From assembly GCA_964244655.1 (NCBI GenBank), contig CAXTJU010000034.1, forward strand, positions 1 to 35,750: DNA of 35,750 bases, written 5' to 3'. Source of the stretch: LMUY01 sp964244655. GTDB taxonomy: Bacteria; Pseudomonadota; Alphaproteobacteria; Acetobacterales; Acetobacteraceae. Shown here piece by piece: positions 16,104-24,395 of the stretch. Every line of letters begins with the position of its first letter. Positions within the stretch are counted from its first letter, which is position 1. The notes under the pieces were generated by a model. The model was given only the letters and a program-made list of their open reading frames with translations. It ran no database searches and was not told where the DNA came from. Made by a program: the position numbers and the translations under genes.

Positions 16104-17209
16104 AGCCTCGCCCCCGAAGCAGGGTCCAGCAGGCTGGAGTCGCCGTAGGAGTAGAAGCGGTACCCGCTAGCGATGGCGTGGGCATAGGCGGCGCGCATCC
16201 GCTCGGTGCCGGCAAAGGCGCAAACCAGCATGAACAAGGTCGAGCGCGGCAGGTGGAAGTTGGTCATCAGCCGGTGCACCGCGCGGAAGCGGAAGCCGGG
16301 GCGGATGAACAGCGCCGTGTCGCCGCGGAACGGCGCCACGCCGTCCGGGGTGGCCGCAGATTCGAGCAGGCGCAGCGTGGTGGTGCCCACGGCCACGACC
16401 CGGGCGGCGGCACGGATCGTGGCGGCGGCTGCCTCCGTGACCTCGCCGCGCTCCGGGTGCATGACGTGGGCCGCCGGGTCCCCGCGCATGGGAAGGAAGG
16501 TGCCGGCGCCGACGTGCAGGGTGACGGTGGCGCGGCGCACCCCCGCCGCGTCCAGCGCCGCCAGCAGCGCAGGGGTGAAGTGCAGCCCGCCGGTGGGGGC
16601 GGCCACCGCGCCTTCCTGGCGGGCGAACACCGTCTGGTAGTCCGCTGCATCGGCCTCGGTCGGGCCGGAGGGCCGGGCGATGTAGGGCGGCAAGGCCAGC
16701 GCCCCGGCGGAACGCAGCGCCCCGGCAAATGCCTCGCCTTCCCGGTCGAACCGCAGCGTGACGCTGCCCTCGTCGCGGGTGGCCACGGCCACGCGCATCT
16801 CCGTGCCATCCAGCGAGAGCACGTCGCCGGGCGCGACCCGGCGAGCGTTGCGGGCCAGGGCGTGCCAGGAGCCGTCAGCCAGCGGACGGTCCAGCGTCAG
16901 CCCGATGCGCGCCGCGCCGCGCCGGGCGGTCAGCTGGGCCGGGATCACCCGCGTGTCGTTCGCCACCAGCAGGTCACCGGGGGAAAGCAGCCAAGGCAGC
17001 TCCGCCACCGTATGATCCGACACGGCGTCGGCCACCCGCAGCAGGCGCGCCGCCTCGCGGGGGCGGGCGGGCGCCTGAGCGATGGACCCGGGCGGCAGGT
17101 CGAACGCAAACGGGTCGGCTCCAAAAGCTCTGTCAGAGATAGGAGCTGATCTCGACCAGGTTGCCGTCCGGGTCGCGGCAATAGACCGACTCGATGGGTC
17201 CGAGCGCAC
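16100..17209 (-). CDS. queA: S-adenosylmethionine:tRNA ribosyltransferase-isomerase QueA
   Basis: Transfers the ribosyl part of S-adenosylmethionine to preQ1 in tRNA, making epoxyqueuosine. Conserved similarity starts at FAFDLPPGSIAQAPARPREA and runs to the end through PGDLLVANDTRVIPAQL, PTGGLHFTPALLAAL and VGAGTFLPMRGDPAAHVMHP. The C-terminal part includes RLMTNFHLPRSTLFMLVCAF and GYRFYSYGDSSLL. The nearest in-frame ATG/GTG/TTG is the GTG at 17209, which lies 77 nt inside the upstream VOC gene and adds about 30 non-conserved residues. The real start may therefore be a rarer codon close to 17120. The stop overlaps the TTG of tgt. Confidence 0.9.
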   Translation of the reverse strand: MRSDPSSRSIAATRTATWSRSAPISDRAFGADPFAFDLPPGSIAQAPARPREAARLLRVADAVSDHTVAELPWLLSPGDLLVANDTRVIPAQLTARRGAARIGLTLDRPLADGSWHALARNARRVAPGDVLSLDGTEMRVAVATRDEGSVTLRFDREGEAFAGALRSAGALALPPYIARPSGPTEADAADYQTVFARQEGAVAAPTGGLHFTPALLAALDAAGVRRATVTLHVGAGTFLPMRGDPAAHVMHPERGEVTEAAAATIRAAARVVAVGTTTLRLLESAATPDGVAPFRGDTALFIRPGFRFRAVHRLMTNFHLPRSTLFMLVCAFAGTERMRAAYAHAIASGYRFYSYGDSSLLDPASGARL

Positions 17210-17528
17210 CCGACTTGCCCAACGGCCCTGCCACCACCGCGACCTGGCAGGCTTGCAGGTGCTCTACCACCTCCTGCGGGCCGACGGCGGTGATGAAGCA
17301 GGCATCGACCGCGCCAGGCCGGTCGTTGACGCCCGTGAGCCAGGCACGCGGGTCCGTGTCCACCGGGCGCAGGTTAAGCTTCTGGCCGCCGAACTTCAGC
17401 GCTGTGCGGCTGTCCGGGCCGAACTCCTCCCGCTCCATCCCCAGCACGCGCTGGTACCAGGACGCCGTGATCTCGACGTCCTTGCAATTGAGCACGATGT
17501 GATCGAGACGATCGACGGTGAAGCGCAT
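17133..17528 (-). CDS. Small VOC-superfamily (glyoxalase fold) protein
   Basis: A 131-residue single vicinal-oxygen-chelate domain. It starts MRFTVDRLDHIVLNCKDVEI, with the metal-ligand His in LDHIVLN, then ASWYQRVLGMEREEF and KFGGQKLNLRP. It ends ESVYCRDPDGNLVEISSYL, with the terminal glutamate ligand in LVEIS. This arrangement occurs in many unassigned dioxygenase/glyoxalase-like proteins; the substrate is unknown. The ATG at 17528 shares its bases with the ATG of the divergent hydrolase (CATG at 17526-17529), so neither gene has its own leader by this reading. A start at 17594 would overlap still further. Its 3' end lies inside the reading frame assigned to queA. Confidence 0.8.
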   Translation of the reverse strand: MRFTVDRLDHIVLNCKDVEITASWYQRVLGMEREEFGPDSRTALKFGGQKLNLRPVDTDPRAWLTGVNDRPGAVDACFITAVGPQEVVEHLQACQVAVVAGPLGKSGALGPIESVYCRDPDGNLVEISSYL

Positions 17529-18432
17529 GATCCGGTTTCCCAACGGCAGCCCGTGGCCCGCGTATAAGGCTGCCAGGTGCTGCCGGCTAGCCATCCTTGC
17601 GGCCTTCGCGCTGGCTGCCCCCGCCCAGGCGCAGCCCTATCCAGTGCAGGCGAGGCTGGAGGTCGGCTACGGCCCGTTGCCGGCGGAGGTCGGGGATTTG
17701 TTCCTGCCATCCGGCCCAGCCGGACGCAAGCCGGCGGTGGTGGTGATCCATGGCGGCGGCTGGACGGAGGGCAGCCGTCATGCCGCCGAGGGGCTGGCTC
17801 AACTCCTGGCGTCCCTTGGCGCCGTGGTGTTCAACATCGACTACCGGCTGGCCGACAAGGCGCAACCCGCGACACGCTGGCCGGCGCAGCTGGTGGATGC
17901 GCAACTGGCGGTGCGCTTCCTGCGCGCCCATGCCACGGAGCTTGGCCTGGACCCGGCGCGCATCGGCGCCCTTGGCGACTCCGCTGGCGCGCAGCTGGCG
18001 GTGTTCCTTGGCGTGTTGCCCCGGATCGTGCCGGGCGACCAAGCCAGCCTGTATCCGCAGGAGCGGCCGGAGGTGTCGGCGGTGGTGGACCAGTATGGCC
18101 CGATGAACCTGCCGGGCATGGGAAGTTATGCCGCCCACTCCATCGATGCCCTGTTCGGCACGCCATCCCCTGTTGGCGGCGCGTTGCTGACCACCTCGCC
18201 GCTGCCCTCCGTCACGGCACGCAGCGCGCCGGTTTACATCATCCATGGCATAAGCGACCCGATCGTGCCGTTCCAACAATCCCGTCAGCTGGAGGACACG
18301 TTGCGGGCGCACGACGTGGCGGTGAAGCTTGTGCCTTTCAGCGGCGGCCACGCCTATGATGGCGTGCCCGCCGCTGAAATTGCCAAGCTGCAACTGAACG
18401 GGTTGCAGTGGCTGATGAGGCAACTGCGCTGA
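17527..18432 (+). CDS. Secreted alpha/beta hydrolase (HGGGW-type esterase)
   Basis: A 301-residue protein with a probable signal peptide (RLAILAAFALAAPAQAQ, ending near residue 36), so it acts in the periplasm or outside. The hormone-sensitive-lipase-like oxyanion motif is VVVIHGGGWTEGSRH (HGGGW 75-79). The nucleophile Ser152 is in GALGDSAGAQLAV, the acid Asp244 in IIHGISDPIVPF, and His275 in SGGHAYDG. This is typical of BD-FAE-like and carbohydrate-esterase-like hydrolases; substrate unknown. The start could be ATG 17527 or GTG 17518; both overlap the divergent VOC gene. The leader before the hydrophobic core is long for a signal peptide. Confidence 0.83.
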   Translation: MIRFPNGSPWPAYKAARCCRLAILAAFALAAPAQAQPYPVQARLEVGYGPLPAEVGDLFLPSGPAGRKPAVVVIHGGGWTEGSRHAAEGLAQLLASLGAVVFNIDYRLADKAQPATRWPAQLVDAQLAVRFLRAHATELGLDPARIGALGDSAGAQLAVFLGVLPRIVPGDQASLYPQERPEVSAVVDQYGPMNLPGMGSYAAHSIDALFGTPSPVGGALLTTSPLPSVTARSAPVYIIHGISDPIVPFQQSRQLEDTLRAHDVAVKLVPFSGGHAYDGVPAAEIAKLQLNGLQWLMRQLR

Positions 18433-18650
18433 GGGTTGGGCCGGGCGTGGAGCATGTTGGCCGCTGAGCATTGACCAGCTCGGCGAAGTTGCAGGACTAG
18501 ATCTGAACGAGAGGCCAGTGCGCACCAAGGAAGTATTCGAGCCTTAACTTACTGATCGACTTATCGAGACGGTTTGCTACTGGAACCGTTTCAAGAGATT
18601 GGATCTTGATTGAGTGAAACACTAAAAGTCTATCAGCATATCTAGGCTTG

Positions 18651-18726
18651 TGGTGGGCCCGCAGGGGTTCGAACCCTGGACCACAAGATTAAAAGTCTCG
18701 TGCTCTACCAGCTGAGCTACAGGCCC
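18651..18726 (-). tRNA. tRNA-Lys (anticodon TTT)
   Basis: On the minus strand a complete cloverleaf can be drawn. The acceptor stem is GGGCCTG with CGGGCCC (one G-U pair), the D-arm is GCTC...GAGC, and the anticodon arm is CGAGA-CTTTTAA-TCTTG with anticodon TTT. The T-arm is CAGGG-TTCGAAC-CCCTG, and an A discriminator is followed by an encoded CCA. The length is 76 nt including CCA. It lies 44 nt downstream of the cyclophilin gene on the same strand and may be co-transcribed. It is not a queuosine substrate. Confidence 0.96.
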
Positions 18727-18770
18727 ACAGCCGCACCGCCTAGCGTGGCAGTGAGGCAAACGTCAATAGA

Positions 18771-19337
18771 TCAGGTATTCTGGTCAGCCATCAGTCGCAT
18801 CTTGATGATCTTGTCCGGATTGGTCACCGAACCGCTGCTGCCAGAGCCTTTCTTGAGTTGGTCAATATACTCCATGCCGGACACGACTTGGCCCCAGATG
18901 GTATATTGTCCATCAAGAAACGGTGCTGGTGCAAAGCAGATGTAGAACTGGCTGTTGGCCGTGTTCGGGCTTTGCGTGCGTGCAGCGCCCACCGTGCCGC
19001 GCAGGAAATGCGCAGTGTTGCTGAACTCGGCCGGCAGGTCCGGGTATTTGCTGCCGCCGCTGCCCGTGCCGGTCGGGTCGCCACCCTGGGCCATGAAGCC
19101 ATCGATGACGCGGTGGAACACCGTGCCATCGTAGAAATGCTCCGAACACAGCAACTTGACGCGCTCGACGTGCTTGGGCGCCAAATCCGGGCGCAAACGT
19201 ATCACGACCCGTCCCCCCTTCACGTCCAGGTCAATCGTGTTCTGTGGGTCCAGCGCGGGTTGCGCGTCGGACGGGGTGGCGGCTTCACTCATGAGGGTTC
19301 CAATCGCGATCGTCTGGAGAAAGCTGCGGCGGTCCAT
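18771..19337 (-). CDS. Peptidyl-prolyl cis-trans isomerase, cyclophilin type, with Tat-like signal
   Basis: Catalyses proline isomerisation in protein folding. The 188-residue protein starts MDRRSFLQTIAIGTLM, a twin-arginine-type signal (RRSFLQ), pointing to export in a folded state to the periplasm. The cyclophilin core is HFYDGTVFHRVIDGFMAQGG (Arg76 in FHRV), followed by GTVGAARTQSPNTANSQFYI and FLDGQYTIWGQVVSGMEYID, covering the active-site Arg, Gln and Phe positions. The ATG at 19337 is supported by GAGGA 7 nt upstream; a longer upstream frame overlaps coaD and is discarded. It follows coaD after 22 nt in the gyrA-coaD-ppi-tRNA-Lys run. Confidence 0.9.
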   Translation of the reverse strand: MDRRSFLQTIAIGTLMSEAATPSDAQPALDPQNTIDLDVKGGRVVIRLRPDLAPKHVERVKLLCSEHFYDGTVFHRVIDGFMAQGGDPTGTGSGGSKYPDLPAEFSNTAHFLRGTVGAARTQSPNTANSQFYICFAPAPFLDGQYTIWGQVVSGMEYIDQLKKGSGSSGSVTNPDKIIKMRLMADQNT

Positions 19338-19359
19338 AACACGTCCTCGGCAGGGAAAA

Positions 19360-19887
19360 TCAGCTCTGACGCACCCGTGACAAGGTGCGCTGCAACGTGA
19401 GGGGAGGCACGAAGCTGGAGATGTCGCCACCCAGTCGTGCAATCTCCTTCACGAAGCGGGACGAGATGAATTGATGCGTCTCGCTCGCGGTCAAGAACAC
19501 CGTTTCGACCGCCGGGTCCATCCGGTAGTTCATGCCTGCCATCTGGAACTCATAGTCAAAATCGCTCACCGCCCGCAGGCCCCGCACGATCACGCTCGCG
19601 CCATTCTGCCGGGCAAAGTCGATCAGCAGGCCGCTGAAGGTGGTGACCGATATGCTGGTTCCGGTGTGTGCGGCAACCAGGTCGGTCTCCGCCTTCACGA
19701 GCTCCATGCGCTCCGCCAGGGGGAACAGGGGACCTTTGCCGTCATTGGCCGCAACGCCCACCACCAGCCGGTCCAGGATGCGCGCCGCCCGGGTGATGAT
19801 GTCCATGTGGCCATTGGTCACCGGATCAAACGTGCCGGGATAAATTCCGGTGTGCCGGTCGATCGGCAAGCCTCGCAGGTCAGCCAA
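19360..19887 (-). CDS. coaD: Phosphopantetheine adenylyltransferase
   Basis: Converts 4'-phosphopantetheine and ATP to dephospho-CoA, the penultimate step of coenzyme A synthesis. The nucleotidyltransferase core opens with GIYPGTFDPVTNGHMDIITR, in which TNGH is the (H/T)xGH motif. It continues with VVGVAANDGK, VIVRGLRAVSDFDYEFQMAG and ISSRFVKEIARLGGDISSFV, the second nucleotide-binding motif (SSRFVKE). The start is uncertain: no ATG fits. TTG at 19887 (175 residues, overlapping the gyrA stop by 8 nt) and TTG at 19869 (169 residues, nearer the family length) are both possible. Translation is probably coupled to gyrA. Confidence 0.92.
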   Translation of the reverse strand: MADLRGLPIDRHTGIYPGTFDPVTNGHMDIITRAARILDRLVVGVAANDGKGPLFPLAERMELVKAETDLVAAHTGTSISVTTFSGLLIDFARQNGASVIVRGLRAVSDFDYEFQMAGMNYRMDPAVETVFLTASETHQFISSRFVKEIARLGGDISSFVPPLTLQRTLSRVRQS

Positions 19888-22705
19888 GGGAGTTGTCGTC
19901 CGTGTCCGCGTCGGCGGCGCCATCCAGGCTGTCGAGCGCGGGTGCGGCATCCAGCGCCAAGTCATCCTCCAGCCCTGCCACCGCTTCGATGACCGGGAAC
20001 ACGGCAGTCACGTGCTCGTCCTCACTCACGCGGAACAGCGTGACGCCCGTGGCCTGCCGCCCGGTGATGCGCACGCTGTCGCTGCCGATGCGGATCAGCC
20101 GGCCGACATTGGTCACCAGCATCACGTCGGTGCCGGGCCGAACGGGCAGGGTGCCGACCACCTGCGTGCCCTTGCGCCCGCCCAGCGTGATGTTTGAGAT
20201 GCCCTGGCCGCCGCGTCCCGTCACCCGGTAGTCGTAGGCGGAGGACCGCTTGCCGAACCCGGCATTCGTCACCGTCAGCAACAGCTCCTCCCGGCGCTCC
20301 AGGTCGTCCAGCCGCTCGCCGCTGACCGGGCCGGACTCCTCCGTGGTGGCGTCCTCGGCCTCGGCATCGGCTTCCACGGAAACGTCCACCTCCTCGCCCT
20401 GGGCGCGGCGGCGCGCCGCGGCGACGCGGAGGAAGGCAGCGCGCTCGTGCACGCTGGCCTCGACGTGCTGCAGCACGGACAGGCTGATTACCTCGTCGCC
20501 TGGCGCCAGCCGAATGCCACGCACCCCCGCGCTGTCCCGTCCGGCGAACACGCGCACCACGTCATCGCTCACGTGAAAGCGGATGCAGCGTCCCCGCCGG
20601 GTGGCGAGCAGCATGTCGTCGCCTTCGCGGCAGGTCGCGACGCCGATCAGGTGGTCGCCGTCGTCCAGCTTCATGGCGATCAGTCCGGAGGAGCGGACCC
20701 GACCGAAATCAGAGAGCTTGTTGCGCCGCACGCCGCCGCTTGCCGTGGCGAACAGCAGGTGCAGGCTCTCCCAGAGCGCCTCGTCCTGCGGCAACGGCAG
20801 CACGGTGGTGATCGTGTCGCCGGCGAGGTCGGGCAGCAAGTTGACCAGGGCGCGGCCCTTGGCGGCGGGCTGCGCCTCCGGCAAGCGCCACACCTTCTCG
20901 CGGAACGCCTTGCCGCCGGAGGAGAAGAACAGCACCCACTGGTGGGTGTGGGCATTGAACGAGCGGGTGACGATGTCGTCCCCCCGCATTCCAGCGGCCG
21001 AGCGGCCTCGCCCACCGCGGACCTGCTGGCGGAAGGCGTCGAGCGGAGTGCGCTTGATGAAGCCGTCCCGGGTCATGGTGACGACCATCTGGCCGGGCTC
21101 GATCAGGCTCTCATCATCCTGGTCGGCCACGGCGTCCACGATGGCGGTCATGCGGGGCGTGGCGATCTCCAGCCGCACGGCAGCCAGTTCATCCCGCATC
21201 ACCTCGAGCCGGCGGGGGCGGCTGCCGATGATCTCGAGCAGGGCGGTTATGCGCTCGGCGACCTCGCCCAGCTCGGCCTGGATCTTGTCGCGCTCCAGCC
21301 CGGTCAGCCGGGCCAGGCGCAGCTCCAGGATGCCGCGGGCCTGCGCGTCCGTCAGCTGCACCGTCTGGCCGGAGCCTGAGTCTTCAACCAGGTTGCCGAC
21401 GTCATCGATCAGCGCCAGCATCGGGCCGACATCCCCGGCGAGCCAGCGCCGGGCCATCAGCTCGACACGGGCCGCCGCTGAATCCGGACTGGCGCGGATG
21501 ACGCGGATGACCTCGTCGATGTTGGCGACCGCGATGGCCAGGCCCACCAGCAAGTGGGCGCGCTCCCGTGCCTTGGCCAGGTCGAAGCGGCTGCGGCGGA
21601 GGATGATCTCCTCGCGGAACGCCACGAAGGCGGCCAGGGCATCCTTCAGCCCGAGCAGGCGGGGGCGGCCGCCATCCAGGGCCAGCATGTTGACGCTGAA
21701 CTGGGTTTGCAGCTGGGTGAAGCGGTAGAGGTGGTTCAGCACCACCTCCGGCGTCGCATCCCGCTTCAGCTCGATGACGATGCGCATGCCGTCGCGGTCA
21801 GACTCATCGCGCAAGTCGCTGATGCCCTCGACCTGCTTGGCCCGCACCAGTTCGGCGATGCGCTCGATTAGGGTGTTCTTGTTGACCTGGTAGGGAATCT
21901 CATGGACCACGATCGCATTGCGGTCCTTGCGGATTTCCTCGATCGAGGCCTTGGCCCGCAAGGGGATGCCGCCACGCCCGGTCTCGAACGCTTGCCGGAT
22001 GCCGGAGCGGCCGAGGATGATGCCGCCGGTGGGAAAGTCCGGCCCCGGGACGATCCGCATCAACTCGTCAAGCGTGATGTCTGGGTTGGCGATCAGCGCC
22101 AGCGCCGCGTCGATCACTTCGCCCGCGTTGTGGGTCGGGATGTTGGTCGCCATGCCCACGGCGATGCCGCTGCCGCCGTTGACCAGCAGGTTGGGGAACG
22201 CGGCGGGCAACACGCGCGGTTCCTCGTCCTGCTCGTCGTAGTTCGGCTGAAAATCGACAGTGTCCTTGTCAATGTCGGCCAGCATATGCATCGCTGCGCG
22301 AGACAAACGGCTTTCCGTGTAACGCATGGCGGCCGGTGGATCGCCGTCGATGGAGCCGAAGTTGCCTTGTCCGTCAATCAGTGGCACGCGCAGACTGAAG
22401 GGTTGCGCCATGCGGACCAGGGCATCGTAGATCGCTGAATCGCCATGTGGATGATACTTGCCCATCACCTCACCCACGATGCGGGCAGACTTGCGATACG
22501 GCTTGTCATGGGTGAAACCGCTCTCGTTCATCCCATAAAGAATCCGACGGTGCACCGGCTTCAAACCATCTCGCGCATCCGGCAGTGCCCGGCTGACGAT
22601 AACGGACATGGCGTAGTCAAGGTAAGAGCGGCGCATCTCCTCCTCAAGCATGACCGGATGTAGGTCGGGCGGGCCAGGAAGTGCGGGCGGGGTGGTTTCA
22701 CTCAT
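19880..22705 (-). CDS. gyrA: DNA gyrase subunit A
   Basis: The 941-residue breakage-reunion subunit introduces negative supercoils together with GyrB. The N-terminal winged-helix region includes MRRSYLDYAMSVIVSRALPD. The active-site tyrosine is Tyr129 in AAMRYTESRLS. The quinolone-resistance region HPHGDSAIYDALVRMAQ has Ser90 and Asp94 (E. coli Ser83 and Asp87), the usual drug-sensitive residues. The C-terminal beta-pinwheel repeats include the GyrA-box-like KGRALVNLL, and GRGGQGISNITLGGRKG. An acidic insert (EEVDVSVEADAEAEDATTEE) sits between pinwheel blades and an acidic tail ends the protein. The gene is separated from ssb by about 1 kb of IS debris. Confidence 0.97.
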   Translation of the reverse strand: MSETTPPALPGPPDLHPVMLEEEMRRSYLDYAMSVIVSRALPDARDGLKPVHRRILYGMNESGFTHDKPYRKSARIVGEVMGKYHPHGDSAIYDALVRMAQPFSLRVPLIDGQGNFGSIDGDPPAAMRYTESRLSRAAMHMLADIDKDTVDFQPNYDEQDEEPRVLPAAFPNLLVNGGSGIAVGMATNIPTHNAGEVIDAALALIANPDITLDELMRIVPGPDFPTGGIILGRSGIRQAFETGRGGIPLRAKASIEEIRKDRNAIVVHEIPYQVNKNTLIERIAELVRAKQVEGISDLRDESDRDGMRIVIELKRDATPEVVLNHLYRFTQLQTQFSVNMLALDGGRPRLLGLKDALAAFVAFREEIILRRSRFDLAKARERAHLLVGLAIAVANIDEVIRVIRASPDSAAARVELMARRWLAGDVGPMLALIDDVGNLVEDSGSGQTVQLTDAQARGILELRLARLTGLERDKIQAELGEVAERITALLEIIGSRPRRLEVMRDELAAVRLEIATPRMTAIVDAVADQDDESLIEPGQMVVTMTRDGFIKRTPLDAFRQQVRGGRGRSAAGMRGDDIVTRSFNAHTHQWVLFFSSGGKAFREKVWRLPEAQPAAKGRALVNLLPDLAGDTITTVLPLPQDEALWESLHLLFATASGGVRRNKLSDFGRVRSSGLIAMKLDDGDHLIGVATCREGDDMLLATRRGRCIRFHVSDDVVRVFAGRDSAGVRGIRLAPGDEVISLSVLQHVEASVHERAAFLRVAAARRRAQGEEVDVSVEADAEAEDATTEESGPVSGERLDDLERREELLLTVTNAGFGKRSSAYDYRVTGRGGQGISNITLGGRKGTQVVGTLPVRPGTDVMLVTNVGRLIRIGSDSVRITGRQATGVTLFRVSEDEHVTAVFPVIEAVAGLEDDLALDAAPALDSLDGAADADTDDNSLG

Positions 22706-22889
22706 AAGTCGAGGGCAGCCTAAGAAAGTCGTTTTCCAGGCGTTGATGTAGGGTCTGGCACCGCCGTTTGTAGGCGAATGAAGGAGTCCATGCTGTTTTA
22801 TATCTGCCGGAGGGAGTCTGGGCTAGAGTCTGTTACGGGCTGGGAGGTGGAGGTTTCCCCAGGTTTACGGGATGTGCTTGTCTACAGGC

Positions 22890-23230
22890 CATATCGGCCC
22901 GATGAGTCCGATGACGAGCGAGCGCTTGTTGCGCCGTATCTGACCTTGTTGCGCGAGAGTGCCGAGCAGCGCGCCCATCCTTTGCGCGAGATGTTTAACG
23001 CCTTGAACTGTCTTGTGCGCTACGGCGTGGCCTGGCGCGCGATTTCCAACGGTTTGCCAGCGTGGCACGCGGTACATGGCCAAGCAAGCCGCTGGCTGCA
23101 TGCGGGCCCTTCGAAATGCTGGCCCACGACCTGCGCGCGGTATCCGGCCGTGAACACCGCGGGGCACCCGCTGGCTTTGCACGCAGCTCCTGGTTGTCGA
23201 GAACGGCTCAACCGCTTTGCCAACGACCAA
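22890..23230 (+). pseudogene. IS5-family transposase remnant, N-terminal part
   Basis: The plus-strand frame reads SDDERALVAPYLTLLRESAE and then HPLREMFNALNCLVRYGVAW, continuing NGLPAWHAVHGQASRWLHAG. This is the N-terminus of the IS5-family transposases that usually read DDEWALVAPYLTLM and PPWxxVYQQTQRW. Near 23110 the match moves to the next frame (GPFEMLAHDLRAV, for the usual GVFEALVHDLRAL), then back to NTAGHPLALHAAPG, with a sizeable deletion between. There is no intact start, catalytic core or end. It lies between gyrA and ssb and points opposite to both. Confidence 0.65.
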
Positions 23231-23757
23231 ACCTCATTGGCAACCAACATGAACACAACCGTCCGATGGCAACACGGTCCGATAACTGCAAACACAGTAG
23301 TATATAGTGCGAGCACGACGCTCGGCTTATTATTAGCTAATCCGAGTAGAAATCAACGCTGTTTACAAGCACGAGTGCCGATGATTGCGAGCGCCTACAA
23401 CTCACTTCATGCTCCATCGCGTCGTTACCCCCCGGCCCAGCCCACAACAGCCTTTAGGCCAGATGGTCTGTTCACGGAACCGCCTAGCCAAGCTCCATGC
23501 CGACAAGGCCCGTGACGGCCGCCGCTGGCGGGAGGATGCCTTACGTGCCGCCAATTTAGCATCCGAGAGCAGAAGCACACGTGATAGCCCCGAATAGGCT
23601 AGCACTGCCGAGTCATTGAATGCGCTTGTTGTCTGCGTAGTCTGCTGGCGCTGTCTGACGATGCGCTGCGACGACATCCATCCTGCATTTGTCACCCTTA
23701 ATACACCCTTGTAGGTTTTGATCAGGTCAGACAGTTTCGTTAGGTGCGCTTACTATC
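23231..23757. other. Interval before ssb with IS debris and short hairpins
   Basis: About 530 bp without an intact gene. It includes an AT-rich piece around 23290-23350 with two small hairpins: CGAGC/GCTCG at 23310-23324, and CTCGG/CCGAG closing 23321-23346 around a 10-bp palindrome ATTAGCTAAT at 23332-23341. The right half reads like a degraded transposase tail (annotated separately). Nothing resembling a promoter for ssb is expected here because ssb is transcribed towards this interval. Confidence 0.45.
23476..23714 (+). pseudogene. Possible C-terminal transposase remnant (IS5-like)
   Basis: Two pieces in different plus-strand frames recall the end of an IS5-type transposase. The first is RLAKLHADKARDGRRWRE, resembling the HADKxYDxxRxR region. 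The second, just before the TAG at 23712-23714, is LTMRCDDIHPAFVTL, resembling the RYERRDDIHxAFLTL C-terminus. Intervening sequence is disrupted or deleted. It may belong to the same element as the N-terminal remnant or to a second one; similarity is short, so confidence is limited. Confidence 0.4.
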
Positions 23758-24270
23758 CTAGAACGGGATATCATCGTCTAGATCACCGTTGCCACTCCCT
23801 CCGCGATTGGGTTCCCAGGAGGCACTATCTCCGCCTCGAGCAGGCTGCCGGGTAGCTTGTCGAGGTGAGCCCCCGCCATGTCCACCTTCGGTGCTCCCGC
23901 TATAATGTTCGCCGCTGCTACGGCCGCCCAGCAGGGTAATATCCCCGCGGAAGCGATCAACGACAATTTCCGTCGTATACTTCTCTTGGCCTGATTGGTC
24001 GGTCCATTTACGGGTTTGCAACGATCCTTCAACGTAGAGCTTCTCGCCCTTCTTTACGAAACGCTCGACCACGTCCACCAAGCGATCGTTGAAGATGACC
24101 ACACGATGCCACTCAGTTTTCTCTTTGCGCTCCCCAGACGCCTTATCATTCCAAGACTCACTGGTTGCGAGCGTGATATTGGCGATCTTACCCCCACTTT
24201 GCGTGTTGCGGATTTCCGGATCCTTGCCGACGTTGCCGACGATGATGACCTTATTCACGCTACCGGCCAT
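23758..24270 (-). CDS. ssb: Single-stranded DNA-binding protein
   Basis: A 170-residue protein that coats single-stranded DNA in replication, recombination and repair. The OB fold runs from about residue 5 to 112 (NKVIIVGNVGKDPEIRNTQ, EWHRVVIFNDRLVDVVERFV, GEKLYVEGSLQTRKWTDQSG). A glycine-rich, low-complexity linker follows, ending in the acidic interaction tip DLDDDIPF that recruits partner proteins. The ATG at 24270 is chosen because GGGGAGAG lies about 5 nt upstream and MAGSVNKVIIVGN is the normal alphaproteobacterial start; the reading could be extended 9 codons to 24297. The tip is intact despite IS remnants on both sides. The expected neighbour uvrA is absent from the window. Confidence 0.96.
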   Translation of the reverse strand: MAGSVNKVIIVGNVGKDPEIRNTQSGGKIANITLATSESWNDKASGERKEKTEWHRVVIFNDRLVDVVERFVKKGEKLYVEGSLQTRKWTDQSGQEKYTTEIVVDRFRGDITLLGGRSSGEHYSGSTEGGHGGGSPRQATRQPARGGDSASWEPNRGGSGNGDLDDDIPF

Positions 24271-24395
24271 AATACTCTCCCCAACTTGAAAGATCATAAC
24301 CTCGCTGCGTCGCGCCGTCCAAACAGCGAAAAAGGCGCAGCCCAGACAGGCTACGGCTTTTCAGTCTTGTATCCGGGCTGACCAATTAAGCCCTG

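Noticed and set aside
18433..18650. Short plus-strand reading (containing IDQLGEVAGLDLNERPVRTK) between the esterase and tRNA-Lys
   Set aside because: No start codon or ribosome-binding site, only about 35 codons, and no family recognised; it may be a gene remnant but cannot be supported.
20447..21379. Plus-strand open frames opposite gyrA
   Set aside because: Shadows of gyrA, whose sequence is continuous and strongly conserved on the minus strand.
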